27,418 nucleotides of DNA from Treponema sp. (GCA_022510885.1 JAFLSP010000003.1:1-27418); one strand, 5' to 3'; shown: positions 14,900 through 24,637, numbered from the stretch's first letter. Program-made: numbers and translations. The notes: generated by a model from the letters alone, not told the origin.

Positions 14900-16687
14900 A
14901 TGGAGCAAGAGCTGGATTCCCGCGTGGCAAAACTGCTTGCCTACGCGAAAGACCGTCAGCTTGTCTCATGGGACGAGTTGACTGAGCATCTTGGGCAGGA
15001 TTTTGTCAATTCACCCGAAATGGAAACGGTATTGCAGTTGCTGACGCAGCACAACGTGCAGGTCATCGAAGATGACGAACTGGACGATGATGTGGACAGT
15101 CCGGAGACCGAGGAGGAAGACCTTGCGGAAGACGATGACGCAGAGATAGTCGCCGAGGATGACGGCAAGGATGAACACAGTCAGTTGCTCAATACTGACC
15201 GCGACTCCAATGTGGACGACCCTATTCGTCTGTACCTGCGTGAAATCGGCAAAGAAAAGCTGCTCTCGGGCGAGCAAGAAGTCTCGCTCTCCAAGGAGAT
15301 GGAGGACGGCGAGAATATCATCAAGAACGTCATCAAGCAGTCCGGTATGATGATTCCCGAGTTTTTTGCCGTCGCGCAGAAAGCGTTCACGCGTATTGAC
15401 ATGCATGAGCCGGGCAAGGCGCGCAAGGAGCTGAACGAGGAGATGGCGGAGAAACGCCGTCTTCGGAACAGTTATTCGGAATACCTGAAGCCCGTTCTCC
15501 AGGAAATGAAGCAGTACATGGCTCTCAAAAAGCAGCTGTACGAGACCACGCAGAGCCAGGAAATCTTCGAGAATCCGCAGTTGGTCGAGCTGCGAGAGAA
15601 AATTCTTCCCGAATTGCGGAAAACGGACATTCAGTCGGAAGAAATTGAGTGCTTTAGCGCGAAATTCGTAGACGCGCGGCGTAAAATTGATGAGTATCAC
15701 CACAAACAAGAAAAACGCATGAAGGAGCTGCGTATCGCAAGTCCTGCCGAATTGCGCAGTCTTGGTCGCCGGCTCGCCATTCACTCCGAGGCGGCGAAGC
15801 TGGAGCAGGAACTTGGTCTTCGCAGCGACGAAATCCGCGACATTTACACGCAGATTCAGAAAATCGACCGTAAGTTGCGCCGGATGGAGTATGACTTTGA
15901 GAACAACGTCGCCGAAATCCTTGAGATGGAGCAGGAAATCGCCCGCGGGCGCAGAATGATGGAGAAGGCGAAGAACCGTCTCATCAACGCGAACCTGCGC
16001 CTTGTCGTGTCCATCGCGAAAAAATATACGAACCGCGGCCTCCAGTTCTTTGACCTCGTGCAGGAGGGCAATATCGGGCTCATCAAGGCGGTGGAGAAAT
16101 TCGAGTACCGCAAGGGCTACAAGTTTTCTACCTATGCGACCTGGTGGATTCGGCAGGCGATTACGCGCTCCATTTCCGATCAGGCGCGGACTATCCGCGT
16201 GCCGGTGCACATGATTGAGCAGATTAACAAGGTGGTAAGAGAGAGCAGGCAGCTCATGCAGAAACTCGGTCGCGAGCCGAACGATGATGAAATCGCGCAG
16301 CAGCTCGGCTGGCCGGTTTCCCGCGTTAAGCAGGTGAAAAACGTGGCGCGCGAGCCTATCTCGCTTGAGACGCCGATTGGCGAGGAAGAGGACAGCCAGC
16401 TGGGGGATTTCATCGAAGACAAGGAAGCCGAGAACCCCGCGAACAAGACGGCGTACACGCTTTTGCAGGAACAGTTGCACTCGGTGCTCAATACGTTGCC
16501 GCCGCGCGAACAGGAGGTGCTCAAGATGCGCTTCGGGCTTGACGACGGCTACAGTTTGACGCTTGAGGAGGTGGGACTGTACTTCAATGTCACGCGCGAG
16601 CGTATCCGTCAAATTGAGGCGAAGGCGCTGCGCCGTCTGCGCCACCCACGCCGTGCCACTGGGCTGCGTGATTACATCGAGATGTGA
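14900..16687 (+). CDS. rpoD: RNA polymerase primary sigma factor (sigma-70)
   Basis: This 595-residue protein directs RNA polymerase to housekeeping promoters. A very acidic stretch (about residues 55-95, many Asp and Glu) fits region 1.1. [11 protein letters not shown] marks region 1.2, and a long charged insert separates it from region 2. Region 2 is clear: [36 protein letters not shown] and [13 protein letters not shown]. Regions 3 and 4 follow, with [14 protein letters not shown] and the helix-turn-helix [25 protein letters not shown] (14886-14890) gives 9-nt spacing to ATG 14900. The many TTGnnn/TAnnnT promoters in this window fit its binding specificity. Confidence 0.97.
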   Translation: MEQELDSRVAKLLAYAKDRQLVSWDELTEHLGQDFVNSPEMETVLQLLTQHNVQVIEDDELDDDVDSPETEEEDLAEDDDAEIVAEDDGKDEHSQLLNTDRDSNVDDPIRLYLREIGKEKLLSGEQEVSLSKEMEDGENIIKNVIKQSGMMIPEFFAVAQKAFTRIDMHEPGKARKELNEEMAEKRRLRNSYSEYLKPVLQEMKQYMALKKQLYETTQSQEIFENPQLVELREKILPELRKTDIQSEEIECFSAKFVDARRKIDEYHHKQEKRMKELRIASPAELRSLGRRLAIHSEAAKLEQELGLRSDEIRDIYTQIQKIDRKLRRMEYDFENNVAEILEMEQEIARGRRMMEKAKNRLINANLRLVVSIAKKYTNRGLQFFDLVQEGNIGLIKAVEKFEYRKGYKFSTYATWWIRQAITRSISDQARTIRVPVHMIEQINKVVRESRQLMQKLGREPNDDEIAQQLGWPVSRVKQVKNVAREPISLETPIGEEEDSQLGDFIEDKEAENPANKTAYTLLQEQLHSVLNTLPPREQEVLKMRFGLDDGYSLTLEEVGLYFNVTRERIRQIEAKALRRLRHPRRATGLRDYIEM

Positions 16688-16693
16688 TATGTA

Positions 16694-16722
16694 TGGACAT
16701 GAGGCGTGTTTTTTTGTACAAT
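16694..16722 (+). promoter_or_regulatory. Promoter of the zinc-ribbon coiled-coil gene
   Basis: TGGACA (16694-16699), a 17-nt spacer and TACAAT (16717-16722) lie in the 70-bp rpoD-downstream gap. A start near 16729 gives a leader of about 29 nt with AAGGA (16744-16748). No rpoD terminator hairpin is evident before it. Confidence 0.65.
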
Positions 16723-16757
16723 AATTTCGTTAGATATGACCATAAGGAATTTTTAGC

Positions 16758-17618
16758 ATGGTAATGACTGAGGTTTTCGAGAAACTCAAGGATTTGCAGG
16801 GGGTGCTTGCGGAGAAATACGCGCTCGAAAGAAAAATCGAGGACGCTCCTCTGCAACTCACCACGCAGGATGAATTGCTTTCGCGGCTGAAAAAAGAGTT
16901 TATTGAAAAGAATACGAAATACGAGGAAGTGCGAGCAGGTGTTGAGCACCTGAAAGCTCAGCTTGCGGAGGCGGAAGCATCACGCGAGTCTGGCGAGAAA
17001 GGCATGGACAACATCACCACGCACCGCGAGTACGAGGCACTCGACAAGCAGATTACGGAGGCGAAGGAACGCGAGGATGCAATTCGCCGCGAGCTGACGC
17101 GCGAGGAGAAATCGCTTGCCGAGCTTAACGAAATCCTGCGGGCGGATGAGGCGATGATTTCGGCGCAGGAGGGTGACTTGAATGACAGCAAAACCTCGCT
17201 TGCGACAGAAATCGACAGCTACAAGGGAATGCTTGAGTCTTTAAACCAGCAAGAATCTGAAATCACTCCCGGCATCGACCAAGAAATCGTCTATAAATTC
17301 CAGCGTATTATCCGCCGTAATAGCGAGGGTATCGTGGCGGTGAGGAATGGCGTGTGCACGGGCTGTCACATGATTTTGCCAGCGCAGTTCGCAAACGAGG
17401 TGCGCGACGGCGAGAAAATTCTGTTCTGTCCGTATTGTAGCCGGATTCTCTATCATCAGGATGTGATGGATGGTGAGGAGGAGACATACTTTTCTGCGGA
17501 TGAGACGGGAACGCTTGCCGATTTTGATGAGGATTTTGCTGATGAGGAAGAACTGCTGGAAGAGGGTGAGGAGCATGAGGACGGCGATGAGGAGAAGCCG
17601 CTGAGCTTTGAGGAATAG
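16758..17618 (+). CDS. Coiled-coil protein with C4 zinc ribbon (DUF164/CdsZ-like)
   Basis: This 286-residue protein starts with about 170 residues of heptad-rich coiled coil (many Glu, Lys, Leu), including NITTHREYEALDKQI, a sequence typical of the C4-type zinc-ribbon family. A zinc ribbon follows: VCTGCHM and LFCPYCSR (C200, C203, C224, C227). The last 45 residues are extremely acidic. Related proteins in other bacteria are thought to bind nucleic acid or act in secretion, but the function here is unknown. The start is ATG 16758 (AAGGA, spacing 9) rather than ATG 16764. The gene has its own promoter and is followed by the RNase P RNA. Confidence 0.88.
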   Translation: MVMTEVFEKLKDLQGVLAEKYALERKIEDAPLQLTTQDELLSRLKKEFIEKNTKYEEVRAGVEHLKAQLAEAEASRESGEKGMDNITTHREYEALDKQITEAKEREDAIRRELTREEKSLAELNEILRADEAMISAQEGDLNDSKTSLATEIDSYKGMLESLNQQESEITPGIDQEIVYKFQRIIRRNSEGIVAVRNGVCTGCHMILPAQFANEVRDGEKILFCPYCSRILYHQDVMDGEEETYFSADETGTLADFDEDFADEEELLEEGEEHEDGDEEKPLSFEE

Positions 17619-17629
17619 GGAACAATCAG

Positions 17630-18021
17630 AAAAGATATAACCGCGCGCACTGCCGCTAATGAGAACGGCAGTGCGTGAGGAAAGTCCGGGCTCCGCCGGA
17701 AAAAATACCGGCTAACGGCCGGGCGGGAGCGGGTAGTTGCGTGTGACGCACACTCCCATTCCTGACAGACAGTGCCACAGAAAACAAACCGCCTGAAAGG
17801 GTAAGGGTGCAAAGGTGGGGTAAGAGCCCACCGCAAGACTGGCGACAGTTTTGGCAGGGTAAACCTTATTTGGAGCAAAGTCAAGCAGCGGCAACGCTTT
17901 TCCGGGCGCATTGCTGCGGGTAGGCTGCTGAAATCATCTGGTAACAGATGGTTCGGATAGATGGTTAGTAGTCTGCGTTCTTCGGAATGCGGACGAGACA
18001 GAACCCGGCTTATTGTCTTTT
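17630..18021 (+). ncRNA. rnpB: RNase P RNA, A-type
   Basis: This catalytic RNA trims tRNA 5' leaders. GAGGAAAGTCCGGGCTCC (17677-17694) is conserved region I and GAGACAGAACCCGGCTTA (17995-18012) region V; together they form the P4 core. Internal GGTAAGGGTG, GAGCAAAG and TAGGCTGCT segments also fit. The ends pair as P1: AAAAGATATAACCG (17630-17643) with CGGCTTATTGTCTTTT (18006-18021) with two bulges. The final TTTT may help termination. The exact ends are inferred from P1. No clear promoter is visible, so it may be made from the upstream unit. This accounts for the only gap over 300 bp without a protein gene. Confidence 0.95.
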
Positions 18022-18026
18022 CTGTT

Positions 18027-18036
18027 TATATATAGT
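18027..18036 (+). promoter_or_regulatory. Possible -10 for the TPR-mre operon
   Basis: TATATATAGT just after the RNase P RNA offers TATATA or TATAGT as a -10, the latter ending 7 nt before ATG 18044. No convincing -35 is visible at 16-18 nt. The position suits a promoter for the shape operon. Confidence 0.35.
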
Positions 18037-18043
18037 GGGAGCA

Positions 18044-18997
18044 ATGGTGGGAAAATCAGTCAGCACGGTTACGAGGCGCAGGAATATGTTAGTCGGGCGG
18101 CTCGCGGCGACGTTTGTCGTTGTCGCGGCGCTTGCTGTTGCGTTCGTGCTGGCCTCCCGCTTTGTTTTCGCACGGTTTCGCGGCGATGCATCGGTGGTCA
18201 ATCTCTATCGAGCATGGGAATCGTATGACTATCAGAATGTATATGACATCAGCACGGACATCCTGCGAAAAAAAACGTTCAATAACGCCGCGCTTATGCT
18301 GCACGGCTACGCTGCTTTCTTTCTCTCGCTTTCGGCGACGGACACGACACAATCTCAGGACTTGCTTGACGAATCGATTAACGCATTGCGGCTCGCATTG
18401 CTGACGGCGAAAGATAAGACCGTGTCGCAGCTGGAGTATATGTTGGGCAAAGCGTATTTTTACAAGGATACGTTTTCTTCGTACTATTACTACGCGGATT
18501 TGGCGGTGCGGTATTTGACCCGCGCACGGCGTGATGGCTATCAGGCGGATGACATTCCCGAATTTCTGGGACTGAGTTATGCCTCGCTGGACATGACGAT
18601 GGAGAGTATCTCCGCGTTCACCGAGGCGCTGCTCGTGCGCGAGAGTGACCTGCTTCTGCTTTCGATTGCGGAGCAGTATTACAAGGCGGGGCAGAGCGTC
18701 GCGGCAGGACAGTACCTGTACCGCATCTCGCAAGATTGCAAGGACGAGAAAATCCTGCTACGCGGAAGTCTCTTGCACGGGCAGATTGCTCTGGAAGATG
18801 AGAAGTACGCAGAGGCGGAGAAAGAGTTTCAGGCAATTCTGGAAAAGAACGAGAATTCTGCTGACGCATACTACTATCTTGGGGTACTGTATGAAAAGCA
18901 GGGCGACTCGGCAAGGGCTCGGTCGCAGTGGCGGCGCGCCCTGCGCGTTCAGCCGAACCATTCCGGTGCGCTGAAAAAAATGGCTGATTTCAGATAG
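18044..18997 (+). CDS. Membrane-anchored TPR protein
   Basis: This protein of about 317 residues has a basic N-terminus, one membrane helix (about 20-42) and then helical repeats. TPR-like units are clearest at the C-terminus, with [21 protein letters not shown] and [22 protein letters not shown]. The repeats probably face the periplasm and bind partners; none is known. The start is ambiguous: ATG 18044 has GGGAG too close (2 nt), while ATG 18086 has GAGG 9 nt upstream and keeps the helix. The frame is also open back into the RNase P RNA, which I reject. It is 11 nt upstream of mreB, so a role in elongation or shape is a reasonable inference. Confidence 0.8.
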   Translation: MVGKSVSTVTRRRNMLVGRLAATFVVVAALAVAFVLASRFVFARFRGDASVVNLYRAWESYDYQNVYDISTDILRKKTFNNAALMLHGYAAFFLSLSATDTTQSQDLLDESINALRLALLTAKDKTVSQLEYMLGKAYFYKDTFSSYYYYADLAVRYLTRARRDGYQADDIPEFLGLSYASLDMTMESISAFTEALLVRESDLLLLSIAEQYYKAGQSVAAGQYLYRISQDCKDEKILLRGSLLHGQIALEDEKYAEAEKEFQAILEKNENSADAYYYLGVLYEKQGDSARARSQWRRALRVQPNHSGALKKMADFR

Positions 18998-19008
18998 GGA
19001 GAAAAATA

Positions 19009-20046
19009 ATGGGATTTTTGGATCATTTTTCTACGGACGTCGGCATCGACTTGGGAACGTGCAACACGCTGATTTACGTGCGTGGCAAGGGCATTGTCAT
19101 TGACGAGCCGTCCGTGGTCGCGGTGGAGAAAGGCACCAAGCGCGTGGTCGCAGTGGGTGCGGAAGCGAAGCGGATGCTCTGGAAGACACCCGGCAACATC
19201 ATCGCTATCCGACCGCTGCGTGATGGCGTTATCGCTGACATCGACAGCACGGAGAAAATGATAAAGTACTTCATCTCGAAGGTCATTCCGCGCCATCAGT
19301 TGTTCCGCTCAACACGAATGAAAATCGGCATTCCGTCATGCATCACGCAGGTGGAGCGGCGGGCGGTCGTGGAGGCCGCGCTCAAGGCCGGCGCGAAGGA
19401 AGTGGAGGTCATCGAGGAGTCGAAAGCAGCGGCAATCGGGGCAAAAATCCCGATTGATGAGCCTGCGGGACACATGGTCTGTGACATCGGCGGCGGCACG
19501 GCGGAAATCAGCGTTATTTCGCTGGGCGGCATGGTCGTTACTACGTCCATCCGCGTGGGCGGCGACAAGTTTGACGAGGCAATCGTGCGTCATATCCTTT
19601 CCGTGCACAACCTTAAGATAGGGCAGCAGACGGCGGAGCGGCTGAAGATTGAGATTGGCAACGCGATTGCGGACAAAGATTTGGGAAAAATGGAAATCCG
19701 CGGAAACGATGCGATTACGGGGCTTCCGCGCCGCATGGAGATTGACAGCGTGGAGGTTCGCGAGGCGCTGAAAGACCCCGTGAGTGAAATCGTGGAGGAA
19801 ATCAAGCGCACGCTCGGGCGCACGCCGCCGGAGCTTGCCGCGGACATCGTGGAACGCGGCATCGTAATGACGGGCGGGGGCAGTATGCTCAAGGGGCTTC
19901 CGCGACTCATTTCCAAGGAGACGGGGGTTCCCGTGTTCCTGGTGGAGAAGCCTCTTGAGTGCGTCGCGGTGGGCGCAGGGCTTGCCTTCGAGCTTGACGA
20001 CACCATTACCACTGGTCGCTCGGTGTATGACGACTTGAACGACTGA
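19009..20046 (+). CDS. mreB: Rod-shape protein MreB
   Basis: This 345-residue actin homologue forms membrane filaments that guide side-wall synthesis. [12 protein letters not shown] is phosphate-binding loop 1, [12 protein letters not shown] (DIGGGT about 159-164) loop 2, and [10 protein letters not shown] the adenosine motif. Length is normal. GGGAG (18997-19001) gives 7-nt spacing to ATG 19009. The first residues (MGFLDHF) are moderately hydrophobic, possibly a membrane-binding patch. It heads the core mreBCD-PBP2-rodA block. Confidence 0.97.
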   Translation: MGFLDHFSTDVGIDLGTCNTLIYVRGKGIVIDEPSVVAVEKGTKRVVAVGAEAKRMLWKTPGNIIAIRPLRDGVIADIDSTEKMIKYFISKVIPRHQLFRSTRMKIGIPSCITQVERRAVVEAALKAGAKEVEVIEESKAAAIGAKIPIDEPAGHMVCDIGGGTAEISVISLGGMVVTTSIRVGGDKFDEAIVRHILSVHNLKIGQQTAERLKIEIGNAIADKDLGKMEIRGNDAITGLPRRMEIDSVEVREALKDPVSEIVEEIKRTLGRTPPELAADIVERGIVMTGGGSMLKGLPRLISKETGVPVFLVEKPLECVAVGAGLAFELDDTITTGRSVYDDLND

Positions 20047-20061
20047 CGGTTGGCGTGATTA

Positions 20062-20940
20062 ATGGCGCGTAGGCAGGTTCGCATCCGGTTTCATCTGCCG
20101 GAATTCGTGTTGGCGGTTCTCGTTCTGTTCTCTGGCGTGATGCTCGCGTTCAGTTCGGGCGGATTCGTCATCAGTTTCAAGCAGGTTGGCTTTGCGCTCG
20201 TCTCGTCTTTGCAGAAAGGCGTGCATGCGGTTGCTGCGGGCGTGGGGAGTACGGTAAACGCCGTGCATGAGCTTGCCCGCCTGCGCGAGGAAAACGCCGC
20301 GCTGACCGAGAAGCTCAGAAATTACGAATACTTGCAGCGCACGAACACGGAAATCCGCAAGGAGAACGAACGGCTCAAAGAGCAGCTGGACTTCTCGCAG
20401 TCGGTCGAGCAGAGGAATTTCCCGGCGCGGATTATCGGACGCGACCCGGACGCTTTGTATTCGGGGCTGACCATTGACAAGGGAAGTCGCCACGGCATCC
20501 GCAAGAATATGCCGGTCATCGCCGTGCAGAGTGGCACGGTCGGTCTCGTGGGCAAGGTAGTGTCGGTGGGCGTGGTGACGAGCCTGATTATGCCCGTGTA
20601 CGACAGCAAGTGCACGGTGAGCGTGCGCATTCAGAACACCCGCGACATCGGGCTGCTCAGCGGGCGCGGTACGGCGGAGAATCCGCTGTCGTTGAAATAC
20701 GTCAAGAAGCGCGTGCTGGACGAACTGCATTTTGGCGACCTCGTGGTGACGTCGGGCGAGGGCGGTAACTATGTGCGTGATATTCCCGTCGGGTCAATCT
20801 CGAAAATCGCCGTCCTCGACTATGACGCATCGCTTGACATCGAAATCACGCCGATTCTTGACTTTGCGCGACTCGAAACGGTTATCGTGACCGACCTGAG
20901 GGAAACAAATCCCGACCGCGCCGGCGCAGGAGGCCTGTGA
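20062..20940 (+). CDS. mreC: Rod-shape protein MreC
   Basis: This 292-residue bitopic protein links MreB to the periplasmic elongation enzymes and activates PBP2-RodA. It has a short basic cytoplasmic tail, one helix (about 13-33), a coiled coil (about 72-112, LREENAALTEKL to ERLKEQLDF), then two beta domains with IIGRDPDALYSGLTIDKG and the typical VTSGEGGNYVRDIPVGSI. No strong Shine-Dalgarno precedes ATG 20062, 15 nt after mreB, so expression may depend on upstream translation. The stop overlaps the mreD start. Confidence 0.95.
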   Translation: MARRQVRIRFHLPEFVLAVLVLFSGVMLAFSSGGFVISFKQVGFALVSSLQKGVHAVAAGVGSTVNAVHELARLREENAALTEKLRNYEYLQRTNTEIRKENERLKEQLDFSQSVEQRNFPARIIGRDPDALYSGLTIDKGSRHGIRKNMPVIAVQSGTVGLVGKVVSVGVVTSLIMPVYDSKCTVSVRIQNTRDIGLLSGRGTAENPLSLKYVKKRVLDELHFGDLVVTSGEGGNYVRDIPVGSISKIAVLDYDASLDIEITPILDFARLETVIVTDLRETNPDRAGAGGL

Positions 20941-21449
20941 TGATAAAGCCGTTCCTTGCCGCCGCTCTGTTCGCTCTCGGTTTCGCGCTGCTTGAAGCGG
21001 CGGTGCTATCGAATCTACTGTTTCTGCCCGTCATGCCGGACTTCCTGCTTTTGTGCACGCTCTATTTTTCTGTGCAAAACGGGACGCTGTTCGGCACGGC
21101 GCACGGTTTTCTGTCCGGCGTATTCATGGACTTTTTGAGCGCGTCGCCGTTCGGACTGCACTGCCTGTTGCGGACGCTCCTTGGCTACGCGGGCGGATTG
21201 TTCCATCGGACGTTGAATGTGAGCGGCGTGTTGCTTCCGGTGCTACTGGGATTGACGGCAACGGTGCTCAAGGCATTTGTCGTGTGGCTACTCTCGCTGT
21301 GCTTTCCGATTGGCATTCAGACCTATCACCTGATTTCTGCCCGTTTCGCGCTCGAACTGGCGCTCAACGCGGCGTTCGCGCCGCTCACGTTCCGCTTTCT
21401 CGGCGTGTTCGCGCGGGTCACGACGGTTGACGTGGGGAAGGTCGCGTAA
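20940..21449 (+). CDS. mreD: Rod-shape protein MreD
   Basis: This 169-residue, almost wholly hydrophobic protein has five or six membrane helices, the usual size for MreD, and conserved-looking ATGFLSG-like and DFLSASPFGLH segments. It works with MreC in the elongasome. I chose ATG 20940 (TGATG overlap with the mreC stop), which has AGGAGG (20928-20933) at 6 nt; GTG 20937 would leave only 3 nt. The stop overlaps the PBP2 start as TAATG. Confidence 0.93.
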   Translation: MIKPFLAAALFALGFALLEAAVLSNLLFLPVMPDFLLLCTLYFSVQNGTLFGTAHGFLSGVFMDFLSASPFGLHCLLRTLLGYAGGLFHRTLNVSGVLLPVLLGLTATVLKAFVVWLLSLCFPIGIQTYHLISARFALELALNAAFAPLTFRFLGVFARVTTVDVGKVA

Positions 21450-23317
21450 TGGCACGGATAACGGGGGAGACGGCCATCCGTGGCGCGCGCCTGCTCATGC
21501 TCACGCTCATTGTCGTGCTTGCGTATTTCGTCTGGACGGTGCGCCTGTTTACCATGCAGGGACTTGAGGCGGCGGCGTACCAGCGGCAGTCGCGGACGAT
21601 TTCGAGCAATGTCACCACGATTGCCGCACAGCGCGGAGAAATCTTCGACCGTCATGCCGCGCTTCCCATGGTCATCAACGCGGACTCTTTCGCCGTTGAC
21701 TTGACCCCGGCGGAGATTCCGCGCGGGCATTATGACACCGTTGCCGCCCGTCTCGCGACGTTCCTCGGCATCGCCAAACGCGACATCGACAACAAGGTGC
21801 CTGTCCGTCTGCGCAACTCGTACACGCAGGTGGAAATCCGTGGCAACGTTCCGTTCGCGGTAGTCGCGGACATCGCGGAGAACATCAACGACCTGCCGGG
21901 CGTGTCGTGGCGGTCAAAGCCGGTGCGCAGTTATGTGGAGACCGGCTCCATCGCGCACGTCGTCGGCTATGTGGGCGACATCACGCGCGAAGAGCTGAAG
22001 GTGATGTACAACAAGAAACGCTACACCTCGAATTCCATCGTGGGCAAGACCGGCATCGAGAAGCAGTACGACGACCTTCTTCAAGGCGAGCCGGGGCGCG
22101 AAATCCGTACCGTGGACGTGCGCGGGCGCGTGATTGACGACGCGCCGGTTGTCGAGCCGCCGCAGATGGGAAAGAACCTCGTGCTCACGATTGACATGCG
22201 CATTCAGAAGCTCGCCGAGCAGACGCTGGGCGACCGGGTGGGCGCGGCGGTAGTGCTGCGTCCGGCGGACGGCGAGGTGCTTGCGATGGTGTCGTATCCC
22301 TACTATAACCAGAACATTTTCAACAACGATGATTCGACGGCGCAATACAACCGGCTCGTGACGGGCGAGAACAATCCGCTGCTGAACCGCGTGGTGAACG
22401 CCGTGTACCCGCCAGCATCAACATTCAAGACGATTATGGCGACCGCGTTGCTCGCGGAGAAGGCCATTCCGCCGGAAAAGAAAATCGAGTGCAACGGGCA
22501 TATCGACTACGGCGGCAGACGGTTCAACTGCCACAACAAGTGGGGACACGGCTGGCTCGACATGAAGAACTCGCTCGGGCAGTCCTGCGACGTCTACTTC
22601 TGGGTGACGGGGCGCGACAACCTCGGCGTTGACCGCATCTCTTCCTACGCGAAGGAATTCGGCTTCGGACAGCCGCTCGGCATCGACCTTCCGGCGCAGT
22701 CCGACGGTTTCGTGCCGACGGCGCAGTGGAAGGAGCGGCGCTACCATTCCATCTGGCTCGGCGGCGACACGATGAACATGTCAATCGGGCAGGGCTACAC
22801 GCTCGTCACGCCGATGCACCTGGCAAACATGGTGGCGATGGTCGTGAACGGCGGGAAAATCTACCGTCCGCATCTCCTGAAAGAAGTGCGCGACCCGGCG
22901 ACAAACGAGGTGCTTGAGGAAGTCAAACCGCAGGTGCTGCACGAGACGAACATCGACGAGGCGGTGTGGCGCGAGGTGCGGGAGCAGCTGCGCTACGTCA
23001 TCACCGACGGCACGCCGCAGTATCCCATGTACAACCGCAACGTCAAACTGGCGGGAAAAACGGGCACGGCGGAGGTCGCGGGCGCAAAAAAAGACCACTG
23101 GCACAGCTGGATGGTCGCCTATGGTCCTTACGATGCGCCCGTGGAGGAACAGCTGGTCGTCGTGGTGCTGGTGGAAGCGGTCAACGAGTGGGAATGGTGG
23201 GCTCCCTACGCGACGAATATTATCTTCCAGGGGATTTTCCAAAACCAGACCTATGACGAGGCGCTCACCGCGCTGGGATTCCGGTATCTGGCCGCCCCGA
23301 GGGCAAGGCAGGAATAA
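21449..23317 (+). CDS. mrdA: Penicillin-binding protein 2 (elongation transpeptidase)
   Basis: This 622-residue class B PBP cross-links side-wall peptidoglycan with RodA. A basic N-terminus and one helix (about 14-35) are followed by the dimerisation domain (AAQRGEIFDR; VVGYVGDI; VGKTGIEKQYDDLLQG) and the transpeptidase domain. Catalytic motifs are PPASTFK (S324), SCD (S379-D381) and KTGT (537-540). The first motif has Ala where PPGSTFK is more usual. C348, C361, H367 and C380 match, in spacing, the metal site described for some PBP2 enzymes, here as a Cys3His set. GGGGAAGG precedes the overlapping TAATG start. rodA follows with no gap. Confidence 0.96.
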   Translation: MARITGETAIRGARLLMLTLIVVLAYFVWTVRLFTMQGLEAAAYQRQSRTISSNVTTIAAQRGEIFDRHAALPMVINADSFAVDLTPAEIPRGHYDTVAARLATFLGIAKRDIDNKVPVRLRNSYTQVEIRGNVPFAVVADIAENINDLPGVSWRSKPVRSYVETGSIAHVVGYVGDITREELKVMYNKKRYTSNSIVGKTGIEKQYDDLLQGEPGREIRTVDVRGRVIDDAPVVEPPQMGKNLVLTIDMRIQKLAEQTLGDRVGAAVVLRPADGEVLAMVSYPYYNQNIFNNDDSTAQYNRLVTGENNPLLNRVVNAVYPPASTFKTIMATALLAEKAIPPEKKIECNGHIDYGGRRFNCHNKWGHGWLDMKNSLGQSCDVYFWVTGRDNLGVDRISSYAKEFGFGQPLGIDLPAQSDGFVPTAQWKERRYHSIWLGGDTMNMSIGQGYTLVTPMHLANMVAMVVNGGKIYRPHLLKEVRDPATNEVLEEVKPQVLHETNIDEAVWREVREQLRYVITDGTPQYPMYNRNVKLAGKTGTAEVAGAKKDHWHSWMVAYGPYDAPVEEQLVVVVLVEAVNEWEWWAPYATNIIFQGIFQNQTYDEALTALGFRYLAAPRARQE

Positions 23318-24637
23318 ATGCGGATTCGCGTGTTTCAAGTCTTCGACTACGTGCTTTTGCTCTGCGTGCTTACGCTCGTGACGGTCGGCATCCTGTTCAT
23401 CTATTCGGCGGGCATCAACTCGGATGGCGTAAACGTGTCCACCGAGTACGTCAAGCAGATTGTTTGGGCGGGCATCGGTCTTGTGCTGATGGCGGTCGTC
23501 GCGCTGCTTGACTTCCGCCGGCTTGACCGATACATGCCGTACCTGTACGGGGGACTGGTGCTCATCCTTGTCTACACGAAGCTGTTCGGGCGGTACGTGA
23601 ACGGCGCGCGCAGCTGGATTGGCTTCGGCGGTTTCGGTATCCAGCCGGCTGAATTCTGCAAGGTCGTGTTCATCCTGTTTCTCGCCTGGTATCTTGACCA
23701 CAGCCGGCACGAGGACGAGTTGCGGCGGTTTGCCAAGGCGGCGGGCATCCTGTTCGTGCCGCTTGGTCTCATTCTGCTGCAGCCGGACCTCGGAACCGCG
23801 AGCGTGTACATCCCGATTTTTCTCGTGATGTGTTTCATGGCGGGCGTTCCGTTGCGCTATCTGATGTTCCTGTTGCTCGGCGGTCTGCTCACGATGGTGC
23901 TGACAGTCCTTCCCGTTTGGCAGGAGAAAATTGCCACGCGCTCCCACGTGTTCATCCGCGTGCTGACAAGCGACCGGCTTCGCTTTATCTGCGTGGCCGC
24001 GGCGGGACTCATCGCGGTCATCAGCGCGGTCGTCTGCTCGTTCTTCCGGCAGAAATATTACTATTGGATTGCGTATTTTTTCATCATCATGGGCGGCGCG
24101 CTGTTCCTCTCCCGCTTCGGCAGCCACGCGCTCAAGGACTATCAGACGATGCGCCTCATCGTCTTTCTCGACCCGGACATTGACCCGCTGAATACGGGCT
24201 GGCACATCATCCAGTCGAAAATCGCCATCGGTTCGGGCGGATTTTTCGGGCGCGGTTTTCTCGGCGGAACGCAGAGCCATTACCGCTTCCTGCCGGAGCA
24301 GAGCACGGACTTCATTTTCAGCATCCTCTCCGAAGAGTGGGGCTTCAGGGGCGGGTTTGTCGTGTTCACCCTGTACCTGATAATCATGCTGCGCACGGTT
24401 CATATCATGCGCAAGACACCGAGCAGTTACGGTTTGCTCATTGCGTCGGGCATCCTCGCAATGTTCTTCTTCCATTTCGTCGTCAACACGGGCATGGTCA
24501 TGGGCATCATGCCGATTACGGGCATCCCGCTGCTTTTTTTGAGCTACGGCGGCTCGTCGCTGTGGACGGCAATGACGTGCGTGGGGCTGCTGATGAGCAT
24601 AAACTACCGCCGCTACGGCCTGGTGGGGGGGGGGTGA
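23318..24637 (+). CDS. rodA: RodA SEDS glycosyltransferase
   Basis: This 439-residue multi-pass protein polymerises lipid II into glycan strands with PBP2. SEDS signatures are NGARSWIGFG (about 95-104), QPAEFCKV, FLPEQSTDFIFS with the putative catalytic aspartate D331, and PITGIPLLFLSYGGSS near the C-terminus. An extra hydrophobic stretch lies around 225-265. ATG 23318 directly follows the PBP2 stop. The C-terminus is odd: the last codons GTG GGG GGG GGG TGA form a run of ten Gs (24625-24634) and the stop overlaps the next ATG. Run length or slippage there changes the C-terminus. Confidence 0.95.
   Translation: MRIRVFQVFDYVLLLCVLTLVTVGILFIYSAGINSDGVNVSTEYVKQIVWAGIGLVLMAVVALLDFRRLDRYMPYLYGGLVLILVYTKLFGRYVNGARSWIGFGGFGIQPAEFCKVVFILFLAWYLDHSRHEDELRRFAKAAGILFVPLGLILLQPDLGTASVYIPIFLVMCFMAGVPLRYLMFLLLGGLLTMVLTVLPVWQEKIATRSHVFIRVLTSDRLRFICVAAAGLIAVISAVVCSFFRQKYYYWIAYFFIIMGGALFLSRFGSHALKDYQTMRLIVFLDPDIDPLNTGWHIIQSKIAIGSGGFFGRGFLGGTQSHYRFLPEQSTDFIFSILSEEWGFRGGFVVFTLYLIIMLRTVHIMRKTPSSYGLLIASGILAMFFFHFVVNTGMVMGIMPITGIPLLFLSYGGSSLWTAMTCVGLLMSINYRRYGLVGGG
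24625..24634 (+). repeat. Ten-G homopolymer at the rodA/radical SAM junction
   Basis: Ten consecutive G residues encode the end of RodA and lie 2 nt before the next ATG (24637), where they may also act as a ribosome-binding site. Such runs are prone to length change and slippage. Confidence 0.95.

Noticed and set aside
15011..16645. 544-codon minus-strand open frame opposite rpoD
   Set aside because: It covers rpoD antisense, has no recognisable domain, and has composition typical of a mirror frame.
17987..18043. TPR gene starting inside the RNase P RNA
   Set aside because: The upstream codons lie in conserved region V and P1 of the ribozyme; later ATGs keep the full membrane helix.
22781..24475. 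564-codon minus-strand open frame opposite PBP2 and rodA
   Set aside because: It is an antisense shadow with low-complexity His/Glu/Arg content; both sense genes are secure.
24337..24636. In-frame N-terminal extension of the radical SAM protein
   Set aside because: It reads rodA in a different frame with unnatural composition; ATG 24637 begins the recognised family. The open junction is reported separately as a finding.
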